Shown here: in pieces, positions 10,001 through 17,947 of the stretch
Layout of the letters: each line of letters starts with the position of its first letter
How positions within the stretch are numbered: the first letter of the stretch is position 1
NCBI GenBank assembly: GCA_005881715.1
Contig: VBEE01000045.1
Location: 1 to 32,236, forward strand
DNA length: 32,236 bases
Source of the DNA: Chloroflexota bacterium
GTDB taxonomy: Bacteria; Chloroflexota; Dormibacteria; CF-121
Reading direction: 5' to 3'
Program-made: the position numbers and the translations under genes
Notes under the pieces: model-generated
The model's database searches: none
What the model saw: the letters and a program-made list of their open reading frames with translations, nothing else
What the model was told of the DNA's origin: nothing

Positions 10001-10611
10001 TCTTCAGCCCGCGGACTGAGCTCGTTGAGGATGTCGCGGGCCCGCCGCATGTCGCGGTCCGCCTCGGCCAGCCGGTTCAACGCCTCCTGACGCTGATCGC
10101 GAAGCCGGCGCACGCCGGCGGCCTCCTCGATGAGCTCGCGGCGCAGCGCCGGCACAGCCTGGATGACGAAATCGATGTCGTTCTGCGCCGTGACGGCGTA
10201 ACCGTCCTGGCGCAGCCCGGTGCTGGCCAGCAGCGCATCGATGTCTTTCAAGCGGGCGCGCGTGCCGTTGATCAGGTACTCGCTCTCGCCCGAACGGAAG
10301 AGGCGGCGGGCAACCTCGATTTCCGTGAACTCCACGTTGAGTCGCTGGTCCGCGTTGTCGATGGTGAGGGTGACCTCGGCCATGCCGACCGCGGCTTTGC
10401 CCGGCCCGCCTGAGTAAATGACGTCTTCCATCCGATGCCCACGCAGTCCGCGCGCGTTGCGCTCCCCCAGCGCCCAGCGGATGGCATCGACCAGGTTTGA
10501 CTTGCCGCTGCCATTGGGACCGACGATGGCCGTGATGCCGCGACTGAATGGCAGCTCGGTTCGGCGGGCAAAGGTCTTGAACCCTTGCAACCGAAGCGAC
10601 TTCAGATGCAC
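7099..10611 (-). CDS. smc: chromosome segregation ATPase SMC
   Basis: 1170 aa; Walker A GPNGSGKSNLVDAIRWALGE, long coiled coils, hinge, C-terminal LLSGGERALTALAFLFAL...PSPFYVLDEVDAALDDANV. Confidence 0.98.
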   Translation of the reverse strand: MHLKSLRLQGFKTFARRTELPFSRGITAIVGPNGSGKSNLVDAIRWALGERNARGLRGHRMEDVIYSGGPGKAAVGMAEVTLTIDNADQRLNVEFTEIEVARRLFRSGESEYLINGTRARLKDIDALLASTGLRQDGYAVTAQNDIDFVIQAVPALRRELIEEAAGVRRLRDQRQEALNRLAEADRDMRRARDILNELSPRAEELRVQAVAADEYQKVADALKVLQGSLARDAWRKAMVQLRRTQARVHTAENKRAAMAQAVSEFEPRYAEHRSALLAAREARWRHQEAVADVRLRLAESQHQARIAQERNAAAVQALESLQRELAQLTASERAGSRVVDELARAVEAARIELGAADAALQTAADGERTAREAQAGVEAERAAAQQRRQELQRERVAIDAELRQLEGRLQFLGEQQQQLRTQLEAWSIRQSTLTDELERRRGNVETADRELRDVDARAAIIEEGVGEADAGLEVARKAVVEHEARLKAVEAELVALRTLLDHAHRRGPIKRGDNWERLLELIEVDPVNRAAVEAALEGWLHSWVARDRDGFESAATALSGAEDARETLLYGEELDPPLAVPGGFTAVVDLVRAPDQVARLVARLLRGAVLVADRTAGTRAVADHPELRAVTPAGEIITAVSYRGGMAADALLEVQARIRDAESALDRERQAALQAADEVERRATQRSALARERQTILARIDALRTATAQAAGALAAAGEAVQRETHQEAQLRQQLVRIGGLVEQAEQLQLAARSRQGTVAEAETATAHDLAQAEQGIHEASVTMSTLVGRRQEAELRAALAHQRSDDLIRQLERAQQVLDSHGSELNQRRAAEGDLAVQPAIINEERRRWLEQAEILLAELASLEAAQLPDSASLTALEAQLREDEQANVALQVELAHADDACAAAAGEREAAQTEVERCASALREGGQLVDDGEDTIEEVDWQKTEREVSRLQRRLDAMGAVNLLAPEEYAHVRERCEGLAGQLADLEAASAQLGALRERLEAEIDSRFRTVFQAVAVNFQEFFGELFEGGRATLRLETQPDGNPLDDGVEILAQTPGKRLQPLTLLSGGERALTALAFLFALQAVNPSPFYVLDEVDAALDDANVVRFNRVLKRLAADQQFLIVTHNHSTMAQAEVLYGVTLAEHGISRIVSVRLQQDALVPVAERSA

Positions 10612-10766
10612 AGGCTAAATGAAGAAGGACATGGCAGGGCTCTCGCGCCCTTCAGTGACGTAAGCATGGACCACGGCGCGGGTCACCCGTGTATTAGACC
10701 ACGCCGCGAGCCCGCAGGGCGAGCCGCGCTAGCGCGCTTCAGCGCGCCGCCCTTTCGGGCGCATAA

Positions 10767-10857
10767 GGGCGGGTGCCGAATAGCGCTTGTACACGAACAC
10801 GAGGCCATCGTCATTTCGGCCGAGTACGTGATGAGCGCTGTTCGGCACAAACCGCCC
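10767..10857. repeat. long imperfect inverted repeat in smc-modC intergenic region
   Basis: gggcgg-gtgccgaatagcgct (10767-10787) pairs with agcgctgttcggcac-aaa-ccgccc (10834-10857): about 21 bp with one mismatch/wobble and a 3-nt bulge. Confidence 0.7.
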
Positions 10858-10898
10858 GGTCAAGTCACCGTGTAACTTCGCCCCGCAGGAGCCGGCGA

Positions 10899-11951
10899 CT
10901 ATGCAGGGTACACGCTGACTTCCGTCGCCTTTACACCGATCCAGACCTGGTCGCCGCGATCGAGTCCGAGTTCGCGCACCGCCGCGGGCGTGACCTCGGC
11001 GACGATTGACGGCGAGGCCTGCAGCCGGACACGAACCCGGTCTCCCTGCAGGTCGAGGTCGGTGGCCCGCCCCTCCCACACGTTTCGCGGAGTCCCGTCC
11101 GGACGCGCGCGATAGAGAGCGACGGTTCGGGGATGGACGACCGCGAACACATCGCCATCGGTCACGCCGACGGCGGTCAACGAGCCGCCACCGCTGATCG
11201 TGATGACGTTCTGTCGTGCGGTGCCGCGAAAGAGGTTCACGCCGACCAGGTCTGCGACATAGCGCGAGCGAGGTCGCTGGGTAACCTCCGCCGGCGATCC
11301 CGTTTGCAGCACGCGGCCATGCTCGAGCACGATGAGACGGTCCGCCATGGCCATCGCCTCCACCGGGTCGTGCGTCACCAGCAGCCGCACGCCACGGAAC
11401 GACTCGAGGTGCTGTCGCAACTCTCGGCGAAGCTCGACCCTGGTGCTGACATCCAGGGCCGCCATTGGTTCGTCGAGGAGCAGGAGCGCCGGGTCAGTTG
11501 CCAGCGCCCGGACCAGCGCCACCCGCTGCGCCTGGCCACCCGACAAGGAGCCGGGTTTTCGATTGGCCGCCGGGCCGAGGCCGACGCGGTCCAACCACGA
11601 TCGGGCCCTGGCGGTTGCGGTTGTCCGCCCCACCCCGCGCGACCGGAGTCCGAATGCCACGTTCTCCAGGACCGACAGGTGCGGGAAGAGCAGGTAGTCC
11701 TGGAAGACTACCCCGATCGGCCGTTGCTCCACGGGCATGCGGATCGCGTTCGCCGGTTCATCCAGCACGATGCCGTCCAGCGCGATGCGCCCGGCATCGA
11801 TGGTCAGCAGCCCGGCAAGGGCGCGCAGCACCGAGGTCTTGCCCGCACCGTTCGGCCCCAGCAGGGCGACGACCTCGCCTGGTGCGATGCTGAGATCGAC
11901 ATCCAGGTCGAAGCTTCCCACCCGTGCCTGGAGCTGCGCCTGAAGGCTCAC
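10899..11951 (-). CDS. modC: molybdate ABC transporter ATP-binding protein with TOBE domain
   Basis: GPNGAGKTSVLRALAGL, LSGGQAQRVALVRALATDPALLLLDEP, C-terminal TOBE-like region; adjacent to modB/modA. Confidence 0.93.
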   Translation of the reverse strand: MSLQAQLQARVGSFDLDVDLSIAPGEVVALLGPNGAGKTSVLRALAGLLTIDAGRIALDGIVLDEPANAIRMPVEQRPIGVVFQDYLLFPHLSVLENVAFGLRSRGVGRTTATARARSWLDRVGLGPAANRKPGSLSGGQAQRVALVRALATDPALLLLDEPMAALDVSTRVELRRELRQHLESFRGVRLLVTHDPVEAMAMADRLIVLEHGRVLQTGSPAEVTQRPRSRYVADLVGVNLFRGTARQNVITISGGGSLTAVGVTDGDVFAVVHPRTVALYRARPDGTPRNVWEGRATDLDLQGDRVRVRLQASPSIVAEVTPAAVRELGLDRGDQVWIGVKATEVSVYPA

Positions 11952-12757
11952 GACGTCCCCAGCCAGCGGTCACGCAGCCCGACCAGGACCGCGAGCGAGA
12001 CCAGGAGCAAAACCAGGCTGAGCAGGATGGCCGACTGCGGGCTGGACTCCAATGCCAGGTAGACCGCCAGCGGCATGGTCTGGGTACGCCCCGGAAAGTT
12101 GCCGGCAAACGTTATGGTGGCGCCAAACTCGCCCAGCGCCCGCGCCCAACAGAGGACGGTACCCGCCACCAGCGACGGCCGCACGAGGGGCAGCGTCACC
12201 CGCCAGAGCACGGTCCAGCGGCGCGCACCGAGCGTTCGCGCGGCATCTTCGAACCGGGTATCCATCGAGCGCAGGCCGGCTTCGACGGTGATGACGAGGA
12301 AGGGCATGGCGACGAAGGTCTCAGCCAGGATCGCCCCGGCGGTGGTGAACGGCAGGTGGATCCCAAAGACGTCCGCCAGCCAGCCGCCGAGCAGGCCCCG
12401 GCGCCCGAAGGCCAGCAGGAGCGCCACCCCGCCGACCACCGGTGGCAGGACCATGGGCAGCACCGTCAGAGCGCGGAGAATCGCGCGCCCTGGGAAGCTA
12501 ACCCGCGCGTAGACCCAGGCGAGGGGGACGCCGAGCAGCAGCGCGATGGCGGTCGCCGAAAGCGAGGCGATCAGCGACAGGCGGAGGGCCGTCAGCGCTT
12601 CGGATGAGGTCAACAGCACCCAGGCGGATCTCCAGGGCGCCCCAACAAGAAGGCCAAGCAACGGCAGGACGAAGAAGGTGGCGCCGGCGCCGGCCAGGAT
12701 GACGAATGGGACCGGTGCCGGGGCCGGGCGGCGGCCGTCAGGCTGCGGCAAAGCCAT
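11948..12757 (-). CDS. modB: molybdate ABC transporter permease
   Basis: Membrane protein with EFGATITFAGNFPGRTQTMPLAVY and RVTLPLVRPSLVAGTVLCWARALGEFG. ORF-track start at 13057 runs through modA; ATG at 12757 (MALPQPDGRR) is more plausible. Confidence 0.93.
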   Translation of the reverse strand: MALPQPDGRRPAPAPVPFVILAGAGATFFVLPLLGLLVGAPWRSAWVLLTSSEALTALRLSLIASLSATAIALLLGVPLAWVYARVSFPGRAILRALTVLPMVLPPVVGGVALLLAFGRRGLLGGWLADVFGIHLPFTTAGAILAETFVAMPFLVITVEAGLRSMDTRFEDAARTLGARRWTVLWRVTLPLVRPSLVAGTVLCWARALGEFGATITFAGNFPGRTQTMPLAVYLALESSPQSAILLSLVLLLVSLAVLVGLRDRWLGTS

Positions 12758-13490
12758 CTCGGGCCAGGATTTGCTGGCCACCCGCCAGCACGTAGTTGAT
12801 AAAGGCCCTCGCCAGAGCGGCCTGCCGTGAGTCCTGTAAGACCGCCATCGGGTAGTCAGCTGTGACGTTGAAGCGCGCGGGAATGTCGACCCCTTGCACT
12901 CCCGCCCCGGCGGCCTTGACGTCAGTGACGTAGACGATCCCGGCATCGGCCTCCCCCAGGGCGACCTTGCTGACCACCGCCTTGACGTCGGGTTCCTGGC
13001 TGGCGGGCGTAACCGTGACGCCTGCGGCGTGCAGGGCCTGGCTCGCGTACCGCCCACAGGGGACCGATGGGGCGCAGAGCAGGACGATCAGCCCGGCTCG
13101 GCTCAGATCGGCGAGCCCGCCGATGTGCCGGGGATTGCCGGGGGCCACCACGATCTGGAGGCGGTTGCGAGCGAAGATCGAAGGCGACCCGGATACGAGA
13201 CCGGCATCGGCAAGCCGTTGCATGGTGGCCTGGTCCGCTGAGGCGAAGACATCGCCGGTCGCACCCTGCTGGATCTGCGCGGCGAGGGTGGACGAGCCGG
13301 CAAACGTGAGGTGAACCGTCGTTCCCGGATGGGCTGTCTGGAAGTCCGCCCCGATCCGGGTGAAGGCGTCGGTGAGCGATGACGCGGCGAAGACCGTAAG
13401 GGTGGAGGCCGTCGGAGCCGCGGGTGCGCGCTGCCCGGCGCAGGCGGCGAGGAGTATCGCGATCAGCCCTGCCGTGACCCTCGACCGCAT
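12738..13490 (-). CDS. modA: molybdate ABC transporter substrate-binding lipoprotein
   Basis: Signal peptide with lipobox-like LLAACAG; LTVFAASSLTDAFTRIGADFQTAHPGTTVHLTFAGSSTLAAQIQQGATGDVFASAD is classic ModA. Confidence 0.96.
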   Translation of the reverse strand: MRSRVTAGLIAILLAACAGQRAPAAPTASTLTVFAASSLTDAFTRIGADFQTAHPGTTVHLTFAGSSTLAAQIQQGATGDVFASADQATMQRLADAGLVSGSPSIFARNRLQIVVAPGNPRHIGGLADLSRAGLIVLLCAPSVPCGRYASQALHAAGVTVTPASQEPDVKAVVSKVALGEADAGIVYVTDVKAAGAGVQGVDIPARFNVTADYPMAVLQDSRQAALARAFINYVLAGGQQILARDGFAAA

Positions 13491-13497
13491 GCGGCGA

Positions 13498-13893
13498 CTA
13501 CCGTCTCGGAAGCTCGACGATGACGTTGGTCGCCTTCACCACCGCGACGGCCCGCACGCCAGGCGCCAAACCCAGCTCGTCGGCCGCCTCGCGCGTGATC
13601 AGGGCCACGAGGCGATGCGGCCCGGCCTGGATCTCGACCTGGGCGGCGACCCGGTCCTTGACCACCCGCGTGACGATGCCGGGGAAGTGATTGCGGGCCG
13701 AGCGTCCGACGGTCGTTTCCGGTTTCTGCTCCGGCGATGCGGCCATGAATCTGGCTAGCTGGCGGCCCTCGACGACGCGTTGTCCGCCCGAGGTCCTGAC
13801 GGTCGCCAGCCGGCCGCTGTCCGCCAGGCGGCGCACGCTGTCGACGCTGACTCCGAGGAGCTCTGCCACCTCGCCGATCTTGTAGGACGCCAT
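13498..13893 (-). CDS. MerR-like HTH plus TOBE (Mop) domain regulator/molybdopterin-binding protein
   Basis: N-term YKIGEVAELLGVSVDSVRRLADSGRL HTH; C-term ARNHFPGIVTRVVKDRVAAQVEIQAGPHRLVALITREAADELGLAPGVRAVAVVKATNVIVE Mop domain. Confidence 0.9.
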   Translation of the reverse strand: MASYKIGEVAELLGVSVDSVRRLADSGRLATVRTSGGQRVVEGRQLARFMAASPEQKPETTVGRSARNHFPGIVTRVVKDRVAAQVEIQAGPHRLVALITREAADELGLAPGVRAVAVVKATNVIVELPRR

Positions 13894-13914
13894 ATGCTGG
13901 GTGGCATAACTCTA

Positions 13915-13941
13915 GCATTCGCGGCATTCTTTATCGTAAAG
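13915..13941. promoter_or_regulatory. candidate operator upstream of the MerR/Mop regulator
   Basis: Direct repeat gcattc-gcg-gcattc (13915-13929) abutting the palindrome cttta-tcg-taaag (13929-13941). Confidence 0.35.
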
Positions 13942-13993
13942 CCTCGGAATTGCAAGGAAATGCCCGGACCGGCGCGGACGCGGGGCGGCGGCC

Positions 13994-14734
13994 TTAGTTT
14001 GCGGGCGAGCGCTTCGCCTCGTGGGCGGCGACGGCTTCCAGCACCTCGTCGCTGGCCGGTGGATGGTCGAGGGCGCCCAGCGTCGCCAGCGCCTCGCGTG
14101 CCGCCACCTGCTCCGCCGCGCGCTTCGTCCGCCCCGAGCCGGTTCCATGAATGCCGTCGCCAAAGCTCACCATCGCCGTGTACTCGCGGCGATGACCCGG
14201 ACCCGAAGCGCCGACGATCTCGTACTGGGGCGTCGTCAAGAATCGCTCCTGCGTGACTTCCTGCAGCCGGCCTTTGTAGTTGTCGTCCGGCCACGCCTGC
14301 ACGTCGATCAAGCTACGGCTGAACAGCCGGTAGGCGGCGCGGTAGCCCTGGTCGAGGAAGATCGCACCGATGACGGCCTCGAAGGTGTTGGCCAGGATCG
14401 ACTGCAACGAGCGGGCACCGGTCTTATGCGCCCCCTTTCCCAACAACAGATAGTCGCCCAGGCTGAGCCGCGATGCCAGCCGCGCCAGGCTTTTGGTGTT
14501 GACCACCGAAGCCCGTAACCGGGTCAGCTCGCCCTCGTCGGATGTCTGGTAGGTGTGGTAGAGGTGCTCAGCGGCGATCAACTCGAGGACGGCATCACCC
14601 AGGTACTCGAGCCGCTCGTTATCCGCGGATCCGCTTTCCGGGTGCTCGTTGTTGTAGGAGCGATGGGTCAGCGCCTGCCGAAGCAGGGCGACGTCGTGAA
14701 ATCGGACACGGAGCGTCCGCTGGAGTTTTTGTAA
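13994..14734 (-). CDS. rnc: ribonuclease III (start codon unresolved; conserved sequence extends upstream of the first canonical start, TTG at 14581)
   Basis: Manual translation upstream gives LQKLQRTLRVRFHDVALLRQALTHRSYNNEHPESGSADNERLEYLGDAVLELIAAEHLY...; downstream dsRBD GSGRTKRAAEQVAAREAL. Confidence 0.92.
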   Translation of the reverse strand, partial: LQKLQRTLRVRFHDVALLRQALTHRSYNNEHPESGSADNERLEYLGDAVLELIAAEHLYHTYQTSDEGELTRLRASVVNTKSLARLASRLSLGDYLLLGKGAHKTGARSLQSILANTFEAVIGAIFLDQGYRAAYRLFSRSLIDVQAWPDDNYKGRLQEVTQERFLTTPQYEIVGASGPGHRREYTAMVSFGDGIHGTGSGRTKRAAEQVAAREALATLGALDHPPASDEVLEAVAAHEAKRSPAN

Positions 14735-14762
14735 AGGCTCGTCGGCCTGAGCGAGCTTCGGC

Positions 14763-15011
14763 TCAGGTGGCGATGCCGAGCTTTTCTTGGACGTAGTCCC
14801 AGGCGGCTCCGACGGTCTGAATCTTTTCAGCGTCCTCGTCAGGTATCTCCATCCCGTATTCTTCCTCGAACTCCATGATCAGTTCGACCAGGTCGAGGGA
14901 ATCCGCATTCAGGTCGTCGACGAACGAGGCGTCAGGCGTGATTTGCGCGGGCTCGACCCCGAGCTGTTCGGCGATGATGCCCTTGAACTTCTCGTAACTA
15001 CTCCCGTCCAT
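14763..15011 (-). CDS. acpP: acyl carrier protein
   Basis: [64 protein letters not shown] with DSLD motif; SD-like AAGGGGAG before ATG at 15011. Confidence 0.98.
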   Translation of the reverse strand: MDGSSYEKFKGIIAEQLGVEPAQITPDASFVDDLNADSLDLVELIMEFEEEYGMEIPDEDAEKIQTVGAAWDYVQEKLGIAT

Positions 15012-15087
15012 CCGACTCCCCTTTTGGCTAGTGCGAGTGCGGTCAAATTCTAGACCAAGCCGTCCGTCAGGTCCCCGTGAAATGGTG

Positions 15088-15840
15088 CTAGATGGTAAGC
15101 CCGCCGTCAATGCCCAAAACTTGACCGGTGATGTAGGAGGCCTCGGGAGAGGCCAGAAAGACGATCGCCGGGGCCACGTCAGCGGGCGTGCCGATCCGCG
15201 GGATGGCCGCGGCCTGGCGAGCCCGCTCCAGCAGCTCGGCCGGCAACCCGCTGGTCAGCTCGGTCTCGATGAAGCCAGGTGCGACCGCGTTGACGGTGAT
15301 GTTCCGGGACCCGACCTCCTTGGCCAGCGCCTTGGTCAGGCCGATCAGTCCCGCTTTCGAGGCGCTGTAGTTGGCCTGCCCGGCATTGCCCACGACGCCG
15401 GCAAGCGAGGAGACGTTGACGATGCGGCCGTATTTCTGCTTGAGCATGGGTCTCAGCGCGGCCTTGCTCGCCAGGAAGGCCGCCTTCAGGTTGGTCTGCA
15501 GCACGACATCCCAGTCCGCCTCGCTCATCCGCATCACCAAGGTGTCGCGGGTCAGCCCGGCGTTATTGACCAGGATGTCGAGCCGGCCGAACTCTTTCAC
15601 CGCGGCTTCGACCGCCACGCCGGGTGCGCCGGAGTCCGCAAAATCGGCTTGCATCGCCATGGCATGGCCGCCGGCGCGCGAAACCTCCTCGACAAAGCTG
15701 TCCGCCTCGGCTTTGCGGCTCCGATAGGTGATCGCCACCTTCACGCCGGCGGCAGCGAACAGCGTGGCAGCCGCGCGACCGATCCCACGACTGCCCCCGG
15801 TGACGAGGGCCACCTGGTCGACAAAACGCTCAGCCGGCAT
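15088..15840 (-). CDS. fabG: 3-oxoacyl-ACP reductase FabG
   Basis: [58 protein letters not shown]. Confidence 0.97.
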   Translation of the reverse strand: MPAERFVDQVALVTGGSRGIGRAAATLFAAAGVKVAITYRSRKAEADSFVEEVSRAGGHAMAMQADFADSGAPGVAVEAAVKEFGRLDILVNNAGLTRDTLVMRMSEADWDVVLQTNLKAAFLASKAALRPMLKQKYGRIVNVSSLAGVVGNAGQANYSASKAGLIGLTKALAKEVGSRNITVNAVAPGFIETELTSGLPAELLERARQAAAIPRIGTPADVAPAIVFLASPEASYITGQVLGIDGGLTI

Positions 15841-16756
15841 GCGCGGCGTGCAGGAAGGCGGTCATGCTGGGCACGTCCTCGATATTGTGGACCACCGCCC
15901 CCGGGAGAATCTTCCGGACCAGCCCGGTCAGCGTCCGCCGCGGGCCAACCTCAATGAACGTGTCGGCGCCAAGTTGCTGCAACCGCTGGATCGACTGGGT
16001 CCAGCGGACCGGGCCGGTCAGCTGGCCGACCATGAGCCGGCGCAGCTCGCTCGCTTCCTGGTGGACCTGCGCATCGGCATTGAAGACCTGCGGCCGGCGC
16101 AGTGGTCGGAGCGGGATCTGGTCCCAGGCGGCGGCAAACACCCGGGCGGCGCCGGCCATCAGCGGCGAATGGAACGCGCCGCTCACCGGCAGCCGGACCA
16201 GGCGCTTGGCTCCCGCGGCTTGCAACTTCGGGCTGACGGCGTTCAGCCCCGACTCGCTCCCCGAGATCACCACCTGCCCGGGGGCGTTGTAGTTGGCGAC
16301 GACGACCAGGCCCTCGCTGGCGGCGCAAATCTGCTCCACGGTGTCGTCGGGAAGCCCGAGCACGGCGATCATTCCGCTGGCCGGTGGGGCAGCCGCCGAC
16401 ATCGCCGCACCGCGCGCCCGAACCGCCACCAGCGCATCAAGCGGGTCCAGCGCCCCACCCGCCACCAGGCCGGCAAACTCGCCCATGCTGTGGCCGGCCA
16501 CGGCCCCTGGCTCAATCCCATTCGTGACCAGCCGCCGAAGTAAGGCCAGGCTGTGGAACAGGATGGCCGGCTGGGCGTTCTCGGTTGCCTGCAGCTCGGC
16601 CTCCGGTCCGTCCACCATCAGCCGGCCGAGCGGAATCGCGAGCCGGTCCTCGGCCTGTCGGAGGAAGTCGGCCGAACCCGGATCCCCTTCCAGCAGGTCA
16701 CGGGCCATTCCGACGAATTGGGCGCCCTGGCCTGGGAACAGGAAGGCGACGGTGAT
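15830..16756 (-). CDS. fabD: malonyl-CoA-ACP transacylase FabD (conserved N-terminus lies upstream of the first ATG; AUC at 16756 is the only near-cognate start)
   Basis: Upstream translation PITVAFLFPGQGAQFVGMARDLLEG; GHSMGEFAGLVAGGAL active-site motif. Confidence 0.95.
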   Translation of the reverse strand: MTVAFLFPGQGAQFVGMARDLLEGDPGSADFLRQAEDRLAIPLGRLMVDGPEAELQATENAQPAILFHSLALLRRLVTNGIEPGAVAGHSMGEFAGLVAGGALDPLDALVAVRARGAAMSAAAPPASGMIAVLGLPDDTVEQICAASEGLVVVANYNAPGQVVISGSESGLNAVSPKLQAAGAKRLVRLPVSGAFHSPLMAGAARVFAAAWDQIPLRPLRRPQVFNADAQVHQEASELRRLMVGQLTGPVRWTQSIQRLQQLGADTFIEVGPRRTLTGLVRKILPGAVVHNIEDVPSMTAFLHAAHAG

Positions 16757-16767
16757 CGGCTTGGGAC

Positions 16768-16944
16768 CTAGTCGGTCTTGATGACTTCGCGCCCGTCGTA
16801 GTAGCCGCAGTTACGACAGATCGCGTGCGGCCGCTTCGCCTGGTGGCACTGCGAGCACTCGACGAGCGGCGGCCGCTTTATCGCCAGGTGGGCGCGCCGC
16901 TCGCCCTGGCGGGCATGGGCATATCGTGTCTTTGGGAGAGCCAT
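16768..16944 (-). CDS. rpmF: 50S ribosomal protein L32 (absent from ORF track)
   Basis: MALPKTRYAHARQGERRAHLAIKRPPLVECSQCHQAKRPHAICRNCGYYDGREVIKTD*, zinc-ribbon CxxC pairs; upstream of fab genes. Confidence 0.96.
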   Translation of the reverse strand: MALPKTRYAHARQGERRAHLAIKRPPLVECSQCHQAKRPHAICRNCGYYDGREVIKTD

Positions 16945-16971
16945 GAGCAGCCCATTATAAGGGGCGCGCGG

Positions 16972-17457
16972 CTACCTCCCGCTGACAACCTCGACTTCTT
17001 TGACTGGCTTTGCCGCCGCGGGGCGGAGCGACTCGACACCTTTCTTTACGGTGGCGATCGTCCGCATCAACTGCCCCTCCAGCGACTGCATCACGTCCCA
17101 GGCGTAGCGGTCGGCGGCCCGGCGGGTTTCCTCGGCTTTCGCCGCCGCCTCACGCAGCATCACCTCCGCCTGCTTTTCGGCGCGCTTCACCAGCTCGTGC
17201 TGCCCGATCATGGTCTGGGCTCGCTCGCCCGCCTTGCTCACGGTCCGGGCGGCCTCGGACTGCGCTTCGGACAGGAGCCGCTGCTGCTCCTGCAGCGTCC
17301 AGCGGGCCTGCTTGATTTCGTCCGGCAGGCTGAGTCGCAGGTCGTCGATGCAGGCCAGCGCTTCTTCCTGGTCGATGACGACGGTTCGGGTGAGTGGAAT
17401 CTGCCGGCTGTGCGCGATCAGGTACTCGAGGCGGTCGACGGCTTCATGGATGTTCAT
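16972..17457 (-). CDS. coiled-coil protein next to coaD (DivIVA/ATPase-subunit-like hypothetical)
   Basis: 161 aa, MNIHEAVDRLEYLIAHSRQIPLTRTVVIDQEEALACIDDLRLSLPDEIKQARW then charged Ala/Glu/Arg-rich helix. Confidence 0.75.
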   Translation of the reverse strand: MNIHEAVDRLEYLIAHSRQIPLTRTVVIDQEEALACIDDLRLSLPDEIKQARWTLQEQQRLLSEAQSEAARTVSKAGERAQTMIGQHELVKRAEKQAEVMLREAAAKAEETRRAADRYAWDVMQSLEGQLMRTIATVKKGVESLRPAAAKPVKEVEVVSGR

Positions 17458-17947
17458 GCTTGTGCTCCCTTGATGTAAGACGTTGCTTGAGCGGTTCGAC
17501 GACGCTGGCTGGGACGAATTCCGAGATGTCTCCGCCGAACTCGGCGAGCTCTTTGATGAGGCTGGAGCTGAGAAACAAGTGCCGCAGGCTGGTGGGGATG
17601 AACACGGTGGTGACCTCCGGCTCCAGTCGGCGGTTCATCAGGGCCATCTGGAACTCGCTCTCGAAGTCCGACACGGCGCGAAGGCCACGAACGATCACCC
17701 GGGCACCAACCTGCCGGGCGAAGCCGATCGTCAGCCCGTCAAAGGTGCTGACCTCGACCCCCGGCCGTTCGCCCAGGCTCTCGCGGATCATGCGAACCCG
17801 CTCGTCGGTGGTGAAGAGCGGCTGCTTGCTGGGATTTTCGAGCACCGCGATCACCACCCGATCGAAGATTCGCGCCGCGCGATCGACGATGTCCAGGTGG
17901 CCGTGCGTCAGGGGATCGAAGCTGCCGGGGTAGAGCGCGGTGATCAT
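17444..17947 (-). CDS. coaD: phosphopantetheine adenylyltransferase
   Basis: ALYPGSFDPLTHGHLDIVDRAARIFD and VIVRGLRAVSDFESEFQMALMNRRLEPEVTTVFIPTSLRHLFLSSSLIKEL. Confidence 0.98.
   Translation of the reverse strand: MITALYPGSFDPLTHGHLDIVDRAARIFDRVVIAVLENPSKQPLFTTDERVRMIRESLGERPGVEVSTFDGLTIGFARQVGARVIVRGLRAVSDFESEFQMALMNRRLEPEVTTVFIPTSLRHLFLSSSLIKELAEFGGDISEFVPASVVEPLKQRLTSREHKHEHP

Noticed and set aside
8371-10413. 680-aa + strand ORF (and the 335-aa ORF 8699-9706)
   Set aside because: Fully antisense to smc; no recognisable domains; GC-driven open frame.
10585-10875. 96-aa + strand ORF between smc and modC
   Set aside because: Spans the inverted repeats, overlaps the smc start, no domain signal.
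11948-13057. 369-aa version of ModB with a long N-terminal extension
   Set aside because: The extension is modA read out of frame; ATG at 12757 gives a normal ModB N-terminus.
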